From assembly GCA_937998875.1 (NCBI GenBank), contig CALLBO010000032.1:1-64000 (forward strand): DNA of 64,000 nt. The letters are read 5' to 3'. The stretch's first letter is position 1. Each line of letters opens with the position of its first letter. Shown here in pieces: positions 9,108-17,301 of this stretch. The translations under genes were made by a program, and so were the position numbers. Below the pieces are notes generated by a model. It saw only the letters and a program-made list of their open reading frames with translations. It had not been told where the DNA came from and did no database searches. The DNA comes from an uncultured Granulosicoccaceae bacterium (GTDB lineage: Bacteria > Pseudomonadota > Gammaproteobacteria > Granulosicoccales > Granulosicoccaceae).

Positions 9108-9587
9108 ATGAACGATAGCTTTGATTTAAAGAGGCGCAAAGCGCTGAAAGTAATAACTGGCGTTACGGCAACTGGATTTTTTATAGGTACGCCTGCAATG
9201 GCAGGGTTGATGAAGAACAATCCTGTTTTTGACGCCATACTTGACTGCAAACTCATCAGTCGGGCAGATATTCTGCGTGCTCATCTGCTAATGCACAATA
9301 AAACGAAAACCGATATTGTAGTTAACACAATTGAATCACAGACTATCGGTTATGACGATACCTATTTAAATCTTGCAAGAGCGTATGCAAGGCCTGTGAC
9401 AATACCCGCTAATGATAGGGTAATGATTCGTCTTGATATGGAGAACACGCTGGAACCAATGACAATCGATAACAACGTTATCGTGATGGACACACAATTT
9501 CTACCGTTTGGTTCTCGAGTGGTCGATATGAAGCTAATGGTAAAAGGTGGTGTTGCCGAGGTTGCAAGATACTCTGCGTTGACTTAA
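9108..9587 (+). CDS. Hypothetical exported protein
   Basis: 159 residues; family not recognised. The N-terminus (KRRKALKVITGVTATGFFIG, residues 8-27, then TPAMAG) looks like a Tat or basic Sec signal with a cleavage site near residue 32. The mature part is mixed polar and hydrophobic with no cysteine pair and no metal motif that I can name; YDDTYLNLARAYARPVTIPAND hints at a beta-rich fold. The ATG has an AGAGGTCC ribosome binding site 6-7 bases upstream. The gene has no close partner: the next element is the tiny ORF at 9694. Confidence 0.7.
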   Translation: MNDSFDLKRRKALKVITGVTATGFFIGTPAMAGLMKNNPVFDAILDCKLISRADILRAHLLMHNKTKTDIVVNTIESQTIGYDDTYLNLARAYARPVTIPANDRVMIRLDMENTLEPMTIDNNVIVMDTQFLPFGSRVVDMKLMVKGGVAEVARYSALT

Positions 9588-9677
9588 ACGTATTTCAACC
9601 GCTTAAGTGACATTCGATCTAAGTACTTTCACATTAGAACCGGATGTGCTAGCTTTAAAGTCCCATAAGCAACTATG

Positions 9678-9693
9678 AAAAGGAGGTGATCAC
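9678..9693 (+). promoter_or_regulatory. Maximal Shine-Dalgarno (anti-16S) sequence
   Basis: The bases AAGGAGGTGATC (9680-9691) are an uninterrupted 12-base complement of the conserved 3' end of 16S rRNA (GATCACCTCCTT). GGAGG ends 7 bases before the ATG at 9694, the ideal spacing. GTGATCAC (9687-9694) is itself a palindrome, and GGTGATCA recurs at 9715-9722, so the site could be masked by RNA pairing. Confidence 0.8.
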
Positions 9694-9741
9694 ATGTCTA
9701 GTGTTTTTCAACGGGGTGATCAGCTCTGGGTACTACGTTAA
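9694..9741 (+). CDS. Candidate 15-residue peptide or leader ORF
   Basis: Short ORF reading MSSVFQRGDQLWVLR then TAA. The support is its ribosome binding site, the strongest in the window, and an intrinsic terminator 75 bases after the stop that makes it a compact unit of its own. A four-codon ORF (ATG at 9675, MKRR) overlaps the Shine-Dalgarno. It could be a leader peptide controlling something downstream, a small modified peptide, or part of a structured RNA. I do not recognise a family. No promoter is clear upstream. The rest of 9588-10055 holds only this unit, its terminator and the promoter region of the ABC operon. Confidence 0.45.
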   Translation: MSSVFQRGDQLWVLR

Positions 9742-9816
9742 GGCAATCGCTTCTAATAAGTTTTGCTTTAATTGATCGTACTCTGATCAAGGCTGGTTAC
9801 CCGGCCAGGAAACACG

Positions 9817-9846
9817 GGCCGTCCTACATGGGCGGCCTTTTCTTTT
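9817..9846 (+). terminator. Intrinsic terminator after the tiny ORF
   Basis: GGCCGTCC (9817-9824) pairs with GGGCGGCC (9830-9837), 8 bp with one G-U pair, loop TACAT, followed by TTTTCTTTTTG. A second hairpin, GGCTGG-TTAC-CCGGCC (9791-9806), lies just upstream, and CCGGCC could compete with the terminator stem, so attenuation is possible. Confidence 0.85.
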
Positions 9847-10055
9847 TGTTTAACCCAATAAATGTTGAGCTCGCAATAACGTACAGTTTTGTTCCACCCA
9901 ATTGGAATAGACTTGCCTTGTTGCAAAAGCGTACTTTGCTTACATCTTAAGTGGGGTGTAGCGGAAAAATATCGATTTTATTTGCAGATCCTCGAAAAAT
10001 CGTTAAAAATGGAGCTGACTATTAAGCCCATTTATGTGCAGTTTCGAGGAAATAG

Positions 10056-11324
10056 ATGAAACACTTATCGCGTCGTCGTTTTATCAAGCAGGCGGCCGTC
10101 GCTGCATCTGCACCGGCAATTCTCACCCACACAAGAGCGTATGCTGCTGATCCTGTTATCAAGATCGGTCATGTAAGCCCCCGAACCGGTCCGCTGGCGG
10201 GCTTTGCAGAAGCCGATGAATTTGTGCTTAATGAGATAGCAAAGTCGTTTTCTGCCGGTCTGCAGAACAACGGTAAAAAATTCAGTGTCGAGATAATTTC
10301 CAAAGACAGTCAGTCAAATCCCAACCGCGCTTCCGAAGTCGCTGCTGATCTGATTTTGCGCGATGAGGTGGATATCATCGTTGCAGCTTCAACACCGGAC
10401 ACCGTTAATCCGGTTGCAGATCAGGCGGAGGTCAACGAAGTGCCGTGTATCACGACAGACTGTCCATGGCAGCCCTACTTTTTTGGTCGCCAGGGTGTTC
10501 CCGGTGAAGGGTTTGAATCGACGTACCATTTTTTCTGGGGACTTGAAGATGTGATTGGTGCCTTCCTCGACATGTGGGGACAGAGTGGTGTCACTAAAAC
10601 GGTGGGAGGATTGTTCCCTAATGATGCGGATGGTAATGCCTGGGGTGATAAAGAGAACGGTTTGCCTAAACCGCTTGCTGAAGCCGGCTATGAGTTGGTA
10701 GTTCCCGGTCAGTACCAGCCGCTTACTGATGATTTTTCCAGTCAGATCTCTGCATTCAAAGAAGCTGGCTGCGAGATGGTTACCGGCAACATGATTCCAC
10801 CTGACTTTGCGACGTTCTGGTCTCAGTCTGCACAGCAGGGTTTTAATCCGAAGATTGTGACCATTGGCAAGGCGCTGTTGTTCCCTTCGGTCATTGAATC
10901 GTTGGGCGATCGTGGTAACGGGCTTTCCTCTGAAGTATGGTGGTCTCCGAATCATCCGTTTGCGTCATCTTTAACAGGAGTATCTGCCAAAGAGCTGGCC
11001 GATGGCTATAGCAGTGCTACTGGAAGACCGTGGACACAGCCCATTGGTTTCAAGCACGCATTGTTTGAAGTGGTAGCGGATGTGGTTCAGCGTGCCGAAG
11101 ATCTTGAGGACCCTGCAGCGATCATCAGCGCCATTGCAGCAACACAACTCGATACCATTGTTGGTACGGTGGATTGGTCTGCTGGTCCAATTAATAATGT
11201 CACCAAGACGCCGCTGGTGGCCGGTCAATGGCAACTTGAAGATGGTCAATATGATCTCAAGATTGTGGCTAACTCTGCTGCGCCTGATATTCCGTTGACC
11301 GGGGAGCTAAAGTTGCTCGCGTAG
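10056..11324 (+). CDS. Branched-chain-amino-acid-type ABC transporter substrate-binding protein
   Basis: 422 residues. Tat signal at the start (SRRRFIKQAAVAASAPAIL, residues 5-23; cut near AYA-ADP). The mature protein has the Leu/Ile/Val-binding (peripla_BP_6) pattern: KIGHVSPRTGPLAGFAEADEF, KDSQSNPNRASEVAADLI, DIIVAASTPDTVNPVADQ. The start is set by a GAGGAAATAG ribosome binding site. It is the first gene of a seven-gene operon; the enzymes at the end point to an aromatic acid or similar compound as ligand rather than an amino acid (inference). Confidence 0.92.
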   Translation: MKHLSRRRFIKQAAVAASAPAILTHTRAYAADPVIKIGHVSPRTGPLAGFAEADEFVLNEIAKSFSAGLQNNGKKFSVEIISKDSQSNPNRASEVAADLILRDEVDIIVAASTPDTVNPVADQAEVNEVPCITTDCPWQPYFFGRQGVPGEGFESTYHFFWGLEDVIGAFLDMWGQSGVTKTVGGLFPNDADGNAWGDKENGLPKPLAEAGYELVVPGQYQPLTDDFSSQISAFKEAGCEMVTGNMIPPDFATFWSQSAQQGFNPKIVTIGKALLFPSVIESLGDRGNGLSSEVWWSPNHPFASSLTGVSAKELADGYSSATGRPWTQPIGFKHALFEVVADVVQRAEDLEDPAAIISAIAATQLDTIVGTVDWSAGPINNVTKTPLVAGQWQLEDGQYDLKIVANSAAPDIPLTGELKLLA

Positions 11325-11334
11325 CAGTCTCTGT

Positions 11335-12078
11335 ATGCCAGAGGTATTGCAGCCAGACGTACTGCGGCTGGATGGGCTGAATAAGTCATTTGGTGCGGTT
11401 GTCGTTGCAGATGATCTGAGCTTCAGCGTATCAGCGGGTGAAGCACTGGGAGTCATCGGACCTAACGGTGCCGGTAAAACCAGTATGTTTAATTTGATCA
11501 CTGGCGCGATCAAACCCGATTCCGGGAAGATTCTCTTTAATGGCAAAGACATTACGTGGATGTCGGTTGCCAAACGGGCACGTTCAGGAGTTGCCCGCAG
11601 CTTCCAGGTTCCGCAGCCATTCTCTGGGCTAACAGTCTTTGAGAACGCCATGGTAGCGGCGACGCAGGCCGCTGATTTACGTGGCTCGCAGGCACGTTTG
11701 CTTTGTCTTCGCAAACTTGAGCAGACGGGTCTGCTACATAAGGCAAACATTCAGGCGGGTGGCTTAACTTTACTCGAAAGAAAGCGGCTTGAACTGACGC
11801 GCGCGCTGTGTGCCAAACCAAGACTGTTGTTACTTGATGAGATAGCCGGTGGTCTTACTGAAAAAGAGTGCATATCACTGATTGAGACAGTCAAAAGCGT
11901 ACATCAGAGTGGTGTTGCGATTGTCTGGATTGAGCATGTAGTTCATGCGTTAGTAGCCGTTGTAGACAGACTCATCGTACTTAATTTCGGCTCAAAGATC
12001 GCAGAGGGTGAGGCGAAGTCAATCATGCAAAGCGCTGAGGTTCAGGAAATCTATTTGGGTATTGAAGTACATGCCTGA
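11335..12078 (+). CDS. ABC transporter ATP-binding protein, LivG type
   Basis: 247 residues. Walker A is GPNGAGKTS (42-50), Walker B is LLLLDEIAGGLTEKE, and the H-loop lies in VWIEHVVHAL. The ABC signature is the divergent form LTLLERKRLELTRAL instead of LSGGQ, a variant I associate with LivG-type subunits of these importers. LivG-type proteins energise import together with the LivF-type partner that follows. The stop overlaps the start of the next gene by 8 bases, indicating translational coupling. Confidence 0.93.
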   Translation: MPEVLQPDVLRLDGLNKSFGAVVVADDLSFSVSAGEALGVIGPNGAGKTSMFNLITGAIKPDSGKILFNGKDITWMSVAKRARSGVARSFQVPQPFSGLTVFENAMVAATQAADLRGSQARLLCLRKLEQTGLLHKANIQAGGLTLLERKRLELTRALCAKPRLLLLDEIAGGLTEKECISLIETVKSVHQSGVAIVWIEHVVHALVAVVDRLIVLNFGSKIAEGEAKSIMQSAEVQEIYLGIEVHA

Positions 12079-12808
12079 ACCTATTCTCCGCACCAATAAT
12101 CTCACTGCTTGGTATGGTGATTTTCAAGCCTTGTTCGGGCTTGATCTCGAACTGAGTGACGGTGAAGTGATCGCTATTATCGGTGCAAACGGTGCCGGCA
12201 AGTCCACATTGTTGCGATCAATTGCAGGGTTGAATCAGAGCAACTCAAATCAAATCTGGTTTCGAGGTAATGATATAGGAGCACTGAGAGCCGATCAGAT
12301 TGCACAACAGGGTATTGCACTGGTGCCGGAAGGTCGACAGTTGTTTGCTTCGTTATCCGTAGAGGAAAACCTGATCATCGGTGCGCGTTCGGGCCGGCCC
12401 GGTAAGTGGCAGTTGTCATCAGTGTACAAATTGTTTCCGGTACTTGAAGAACGCAGACACGTACCAGCGACAGAGCTGTCAGGTGGACAGCAACAGATGG
12501 TCGCCATCGGTCGGGCGTTAATGTCTAACCCGGAGCTTATTTTGTTTGATGAAATCAGTCTTGGTTTAGCGCCGATTATTATCAAGTCTATCTATGAAGC
12601 GCTGCCCGGTATTGTTGATCAGGGTATCAGTGCGATCATCGTTGAACAGGATATTAGTAAAGCGTTGTCTGTGTCTTCACGTTTTTATTGTCTGCAGGAA
12701 GGCAAGGTTGCTCTTCAGGGAGAGTCGCGGACCGCAGAGCGCGAAGACATCAGTCGGGCCTACTTTGGTGTAGTGCAGGATGAAGCGTGTCATGAAGGTC
12801 AAATTTAG
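12071..12808 (+). CDS. ABC transporter ATP-binding protein, LivF type
   Basis: 245 residues from the ATG at 12071 (MPEPILRTNN), chosen because it overlaps the LivG stop; an upstream ATG at 12008 would extend into the LivG gene and give an unrelated N-terminus. Walker A is GANGAGKST (38-46), the signature is ELSGGQQQMVAIGRAL, Walker B is LILFDEISLGLAP. QGIALVPEGRQLFASLSVEENL is the typical LivF Q-loop region. Second ATPase of the importer. Confidence 0.93.
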   Translation: MPEPILRTNNLTAWYGDFQALFGLDLELSDGEVIAIIGANGAGKSTLLRSIAGLNQSNSNQIWFRGNDIGALRADQIAQQGIALVPEGRQLFASLSVEENLIIGARSGRPGKWQLSSVYKLFPVLEERRHVPATELSGGQQQMVAIGRALMSNPELILFDEISLGLAPIIIKSIYEALPGIVDQGISAIIVEQDISKALSVSSRFYCLQEGKVALQGESRTAEREDISRAYFGVVQDEACHEGQI

Positions 12809-12823
12809 ATGCGTGCCCGGTAG

Positions 12824-13687
12824 ATGAACTGGATTAATGCACTGGTGCAAGGCGTTCTGCTTGGCGGTCTCTACGCCCTGTTTGCTGCCGGTTTGTCTTT
12901 GATTTTCGGCGTCATGCGGTTAGTTAATATCGCGCACGGTGATCTGATTGTATTGGCCGCTTACATGGGATTGTCGACCACAATCATGTTGGGTATTCAC
13001 CCATTGCTGGCATGTGTGGTTGTTATCCCACTCATGGCTTTGTTCGGTTATGTACTTCAGCGCGGGATACTTAATCAGACGCTGGGTGACGACATTCTGC
13101 CACCGTTGCTGGTGACCTTCGGTTTGTCTGTAATTATTCAAAATGCTTTGCTTGAAGCCTATTCAGCTGATCCACAGAAAATGAATGTGGGCATACTTGA
13201 AACCGCAAGTCTTTCAGTGGGTGGCTTGTCTATCGGGGTGCTGCCACTGTTAACGTTTATTGTGGCCGTATTTGTTATTGGTGGTTTGCACTGGATGTTC
13301 TATCACACCGGGCTTGGCAGGGCTTTCAGAGCGGTATCAGATAATCAGGAAATCGCCCAGCTGATGGGTCTGAACAAGCGGCATGTGTTCGGCCTTGCCA
13401 TGGCGTTATCACTGGCTGTAACAGCAATAGCCGGGTTGCTACTCGGTGTACGAACCAACTTTGATCCATCGATAGGGGGTGCTCGGCTCATCTTCGGTTT
13501 TGAAGCGGTGATTATCGGCGGACTTGGTAACCTGTGGGGTACGCTGGTGGGTGGTATTGTTCTGGGAGTTGCACAAACTATCGGTGCGCAGATAAACCCC
13601 GGCTGGCAGTTACTGGCAGGGCATCTTACTTTTCTTCTGGTACTAGCGGTTCGACCACGCGGCCTGTTCCCCAGGATGACCGGATGA
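12824..13687 (+). CDS. ABC transporter permease, LivH type
   Basis: 287 residues, about eight membrane helices. Family blocks: GVLLGGLYALFAAGLSLIFGVMR (about residues 10-32) with NIAHGDLIVLAAY, and the cytoplasmic coupling segment TGLGRAFRAVSDNQEIAQLMGLN; the end is GLFPRMTG. It starts 15 bases after livF. Its TGA is shared with the ATG of the next gene (ATGA), so the two permeases are coupled. Confidence 0.93.
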   Translation: MNWINALVQGVLLGGLYALFAAGLSLIFGVMRLVNIAHGDLIVLAAYMGLSTTIMLGIHPLLACVVVIPLMALFGYVLQRGILNQTLGDDILPPLLVTFGLSVIIQNALLEAYSADPQKMNVGILETASLSVGGLSIGVLPLLTFIVAVFVIGGLHWMFYHTGLGRAFRAVSDNQEIAQLMGLNKRHVFGLAMALSLAVTAIAGLLLGVRTNFDPSIGGARLIFGFEAVIIGGLGNLWGTLVGGIVLGVAQTIGAQINPGWQLLAGHLTFLLVLAVRPRGLFPRMTG

Positions 13688-14844
13688 ATGACTTTAAAAC
13701 AAACTATGTTGTGACAAGGAGCTCGCGCGCCAGCACAGTTGCAATGGTCAGTGGTATCGCGGTACTTGCTGTTCTGATCGCAGCACCGTGGTGGGCAGGA
13801 CGTGCAGACTTACGCCTGATGGCTGAGCTGTTTCTATATCTGTCACTTGCAAGTCTATGGAATCTGATGGCAGGTTACGCGGGTCTGGTTTCTGTCGGGC
13901 AGCAGGCTTATGTGGGTTTTGGTGGCTATCTGTTGTTTGCATTGACAATGTTTGCCGGTATACATCCGGTTGCCGCATTGGGTATTGTTGCAGTGCTGGG
14001 TGCGATAGTCTCAATACCGGTGGCAGCGCTGGTGTTTCGGTTACGCGGTGCCTACTTTGCCATCGGCACCTGGGTGGTAGCAGAAGTTTTCCGCTTATCA
14101 TTTGCACAAGTATCAGTGTTGGGTGGTGGATCTGGTACGTCGTTACCAACCAAGGTAGTAAAGTCGATGGCTTCCGGCAGACAGGCACGCGAGTGGTTGA
14201 GCTACTGGCTTGCACTGGCATTAGTTATCATTGTTATTGCCTGCGTGTTTTTATTTTTGCGCTCACGCAAAGGGCTGGCGCTTTCTGCAATACGCGATAA
14301 TGAATTGGCAGCAGGTTCTTTGGGCATCAATATTTGGTGGACCAAATTTACAGTTTATGTGGTAACTGCTTCTCTTACTACGGTAGTTGGCGCGCTAATA
14401 TTTTTGCAAAAACTACGCATATCACCTGATGCAGCCTTTTCTGTCAATGACTGGACAGCGTTTGTGATATTTATTGTTGTGATTGGTGGAATCGGCAGTC
14501 TTGAAGGGCCGATAATCGGTACACTGGTATTTTTTGCACTGCGTGAAACGCTGGCCGATCTGGGAACCGCTTATTTAATCGCGCTCGGCCTGGTTGCTAT
14601 TGTAGTCATGCTCAAAGCACCACAGGGATTGTGGGGTATTATCCGATCCCGATGGGATATACAATTTTTTCCGCTCGGTTATCGTGTTAAAGGGTCTTCC
14701 CTTAATCCATCAACAACAGGTAGGTCAAAGATGGGTAGATCAACATTGGGTAGTACAGATATGGGTAGTACAGAGATGGGTGCTTCAGAGATGGGCAGAC
14801 TGGAAGATAGTAGTAACAAAAAACCGACGGAAAACAGTGATTAA
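13684..14844 (+). CDS. ABC transporter permease, LivM type, with repetitive tail
   Basis: 386 residues from the ATG at 13684, which overlaps the livH stop as ATGA; the longer reading from 13534 runs inside livH and is rejected. LivM blocks: LASLWNLMAGYAGLVSVGQQAYVGFGGY, RLRGAYFAIGTWVVAEVF, and the coupling loop RSRKGLALSAIRDNELAAGSLGIN. After the last helix (about residue 315) comes a polar cytoplasmic tail of about 65 residues containing a six-unit pentapeptide repeat (pattern M-G-x-S/T-x), which is not part of the family. Confidence 0.92.
   Translation: MNDFKTNYVVTRSSRASTVAMVSGIAVLAVLIAAPWWAGRADLRLMAELFLYLSLASLWNLMAGYAGLVSVGQQAYVGFGGYLLFALTMFAGIHPVAALGIVAVLGAIVSIPVAALVFRLRGAYFAIGTWVVAEVFRLSFAQVSVLGGGSGTSLPTKVVKSMASGRQAREWLSYWLALALVIIVIACVFLFLRSRKGLALSAIRDNELAAGSLGINIWWTKFTVYVVTASLTTVVGALIFLQKLRISPDAAFSVNDWTAFVIFIVVIGGIGSLEGPIIGTLVFFALRETLADLGTAYLIALGLVAIVVMLKAPQGLWGIIRSRWDIQFFPLGYRVKGSSLNPSTTGRSKMGRSTLGSTDMGSTEMGASEMGRLEDSSNKKPTENSD
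14716..14805 (+). repeat. 15-base tandem repeat (six units) in the LivM tail
   Basis: Six consecutive 15-base units with consensus ATGGGTAGTACAGAG: 14716, 14731, 14746, 14761, 14776 and 14791. They code for TGRSK, MGRST, LGSTD, MGSTE, MGASE and MGRLE. The first and last are the most divergent, as in a repeat growing from the middle. Confidence 0.9.
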
Positions 14845-14859
14845 GTTGCGGGGTGCTCA

Positions 14860-16434
14860 ATGTCATTAGATGCAGATGTTGCCATTGTTGGTGCAGGACC
14901 TGTAGGCACGTTACTGGCTATTCTACTTGGTAAAGAAGGTAGGCGCGTAACACTGATAGAACGCTGGCCGACAATCTATGATCGACCACGTGCAGTGACA
15001 ATGGATCATGAAGTTGCGCGTATTCTTGCTACTTTTGGCATTGATGCAAACAACGATTCGGCGATTGAATATCACGAGGAACTTTACTACTGGAAAAATG
15101 CTGAACTACAGGATCTGCAGCTGGTTGACTGGAAAAGCGTTTCACCCTCCGGCTGGCGCGTAACTTACTGGTTTAACCAGCCGGAACTGGAAGAGAGGCT
15201 GCATGCTATTGCTGAAACAATTCCCGCTATTAATTTAGTTCGTGGATGGGAAGCTGTTTCGTTGGTTGAAGGCGAGTCCGATGTGACCGTGGATCTTCAA
15301 GAAACCAGGGAGCTTGTAGGTGACAACGGACAACAGCAATCGTTGCGTGCGAAGTATGTAGTCGGTTGCGATGGTGCAAACAGTTTCGTACGTCAGCAAC
15401 TGGGTATTAACATCATAGATGAAGGTTATTTTTTCGACTGGCTCATACTCGACATGGTGCCGGAGGGGGACTACAAGGTATCACCTGCCCAGTGGCAACT
15501 CTGCGATCCGGAGCGACCCACTACTTTGGTCCCTGGCGGGCCGGGTCGCAGGCGGTGGGAATTCATGGTCAAGCCGGATGAATCATCCGAAGAAATCGCC
15601 AAACCCGAGAGAGCATGGCAGTTGTTGGAGCCGTGGGGTCTGACACCTCACAACGCAACACTTGAGCGCAGCGCTGTATATCGATTTCAATCTCTATGGG
15701 CTGAGCAATGGCGGGTTGGGCGTTGCATGATCGCGGGTGATGCCGCACACCTTATGCCCCCGTTTGCAGGAGAAGGGATGTGCGCAGGCTTTAGAGATGC
15801 GGTAGCGCTGAGCTGGCGTTTGAATGCTGTGGTCGAAGGAAGGTTACATGATGCCGTACTGGACAGCTATGTTAGCGAGCGCATTCATCATGCAAGACAC
15901 TATATTGATTTCAGTCAGGAGCTTGGCAGAATAATATGTATCACTGATCCGGAAGAGGCGGCAGAACGTGATCGGACAATGATGGCGGCGCTTGCCGCAC
16001 GAAACCATGAACCTATTACCGGTGATCTGGTACATCTCGGTTCGGGCGCCTGGTGTGAAGATACCCCTGCCAGTGGCGAACTTTCAACTCAGGGTATTGT
16101 TGAAGCCAATGGACGACGGGATCTTTTTGATCAGGTTGTCGGACAAGGTTGGATGATCATTGGCTTTAACCATGATCCAACTGATGCGTTAACTGACCGG
16201 CAGCGATCTGCATTACAGTTGCTTGATGGGAGAACAGTTAAAATCGGTTCCCCCGGTAGTGATTGTGATGTAGTGGATGTGGAGGGTACTTACGCGCAAT
16301 GGATGGCATCCATTGACTCGAACTACTTTATACTGCGGCCTGATTTTTATGTTGCCGCTACAGCAAGTTCTGCACAGGATCTCAGCCGACGTTTTGATGA
16401 GGTTATTAAAAAACTGCATTTGATACACATGTGA
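14860..16434 (+). CDS. FAD-dependent aromatic hydroxylase, MhpA-like
   Basis: 524 residues. N-terminal FAD site AIVGAGPVGTLLAILLGKEG (GxGxxG, about residues 8-27) with IERWPTIYDRPRAVTMDHE, the DG fingerprint VGCDGANSFVRQQLG, and the second FAD motif IAGDAAHLMPPFAGEGMCAG: the class A flavoprotein mono-oxygenase pattern, closest to 3-(3-hydroxyphenyl)propionate hydroxylase MhpA. It would add a hydroxyl to an aromatic ring using NAD(P)H and oxygen. No ring-cleavage gene lies in the operon, so the pathway must continue elsewhere. The exact substrate is not known. Confidence 0.87.
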   Translation: MSLDADVAIVGAGPVGTLLAILLGKEGRRVTLIERWPTIYDRPRAVTMDHEVARILATFGIDANNDSAIEYHEELYYWKNAELQDLQLVDWKSVSPSGWRVTYWFNQPELEERLHAIAETIPAINLVRGWEAVSLVEGESDVTVDLQETRELVGDNGQQQSLRAKYVVGCDGANSFVRQQLGINIIDEGYFFDWLILDMVPEGDYKVSPAQWQLCDPERPTTLVPGGPGRRRWEFMVKPDESSEEIAKPERAWQLLEPWGLTPHNATLERSAVYRFQSLWAEQWRVGRCMIAGDAAHLMPPFAGEGMCAGFRDAVALSWRLNAVVEGRLHDAVLDSYVSERIHHARHYIDFSQELGRIICITDPEEAAERDRTMMAALAARNHEPITGDLVHLGSGAWCEDTPASGELSTQGIVEANGRRDLFDQVVGQGWMIIGFNHDPTDALTDRQRSALQLLDGRTVKIGSPGSDCDVVDVEGTYAQWMASIDSNYFILRPDFYVAATASSAQDLSRRFDEVIKKLHLIHM

Positions 16435-16468
16435 GTTATGTTTAAATCAAACTGTAACGGATAAACTG

Positions 16469-17266
16469 GTGAATCTGGACGAACTATTTAGTCTCAAGGG
16501 ACGTACCGCGTTGATAACCGGTGGTTCGCGCGGTGTCGGCAAAATGATTCTTGAGGGTTATCTGGCCGCCGGGTGCAAGCGTGTTTATATCAGTGCACGC
16601 AAGCAGGATCAGATTAGCGCCACAGTTGAAGAGTTTGGTGACAAAGTCATTGGTATTCCCTCTGATCTGTCAAAAGTAGCAGCTTGTATCAAGCTCGCTG
16701 AGCACATCAGTCAGAATGAAGACAGGCTCGATATATTGGTAAACAATGCCGGTGCTGCCTGGGGTGAGGACTTTGAGACTCATTCAGAAGCAGGTTGGGA
16801 CAAGACCATGGATATCAATGTTAAAGGGTTGTTTTTTCTGACCCAGGCATTGCATCCGTTGCTTAAGAAGTCGGCCTCATTCGATCGACCAGCAAAGATT
16901 ATTAATATTGCGTCAATTGATGGTTTAAAAATAAACCCCTGGCAAACTTATAGTTATCAGGCGTCGAAGGCTGCGGTTATACAACTTACCCGCCGGATTG
17001 CCGCTGAATTAATTAAAGACAACATTCAGGTTACCGGAATAGCACCAGGTGCGTTCCAGTCTGATATGAACAAAGCGGCTCGTGATCATATCGAGTCGGT
17101 TGGAAAAAACATTCCCTACCCGAGAGTTGGCACGCCTGAGGATATTGCCGGTGTGGCGATATTTTTAGCAGCCCGTGCCGGTGACTATATGGTGGGTGAA
17201 ACGGTGGTATGCGACGGTGGTATTGTTAATGCGTCACTGCCTGGAAACAGCATTGATGTCGGGTAG
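16469..17266 (+). CDS. Short-chain dehydrogenase/reductase, RhlG-like
   Basis: 265 residues from a GTG start. Classical SDR: TGGSRGVG nucleotide site (about 17-24), NNAGAAWG, catalytic serine in INIASIDG, and YQASK holding Tyr and Lys. The pattern ISARKQ, PSDLSK, AGAAWGEDFE and the C-terminal YMVGETVVCDGG resembles the RhlG-type 3-oxoacyl reductase group. It is the last gene of the importer/hydroxylase operon, 34 bases after the hydroxylase, and probably oxidises or reduces an intermediate of the same pathway. Confidence 0.85.
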   Translation: MNLDELFSLKGRTALITGGSRGVGKMILEGYLAAGCKRVYISARKQDQISATVEEFGDKVIGIPSDLSKVAACIKLAEHISQNEDRLDILVNNAGAAWGEDFETHSEAGWDKTMDINVKGLFFLTQALHPLLKKSASFDRPAKIINIASIDGLKINPWQTYSYQASKAAVIQLTRRIAAELIKDNIQVTGIAPGAFQSDMNKAARDHIESVGKNIPYPRVGTPEDIAGVAIFLAARAGDYMVGETVVCDGGIVNASLPGNSIDVG

Positions 17267-17301
17267 ATGGTGCAGCTGTTGCTACTAGGGTTGTTAGTGG
17301 T

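Noticed and set aside
9694-9741. PqqA or another known modified-peptide precursor
   Set aside because: The peptide lacks the Glu-x-x-x-Tyr pair of PqqA, and no radical-SAM or other modifying gene lies nearby.
12008-12070. N-terminal extension of LivF
   Set aside because: It lies inside livG and gives an unrelated sequence before the family start MPEPILRTNN.
13534-13683. N-terminal extension of LivM
   Set aside because: It lies inside livH in another frame; the ATGA overlap at 13684 gives the normal start.
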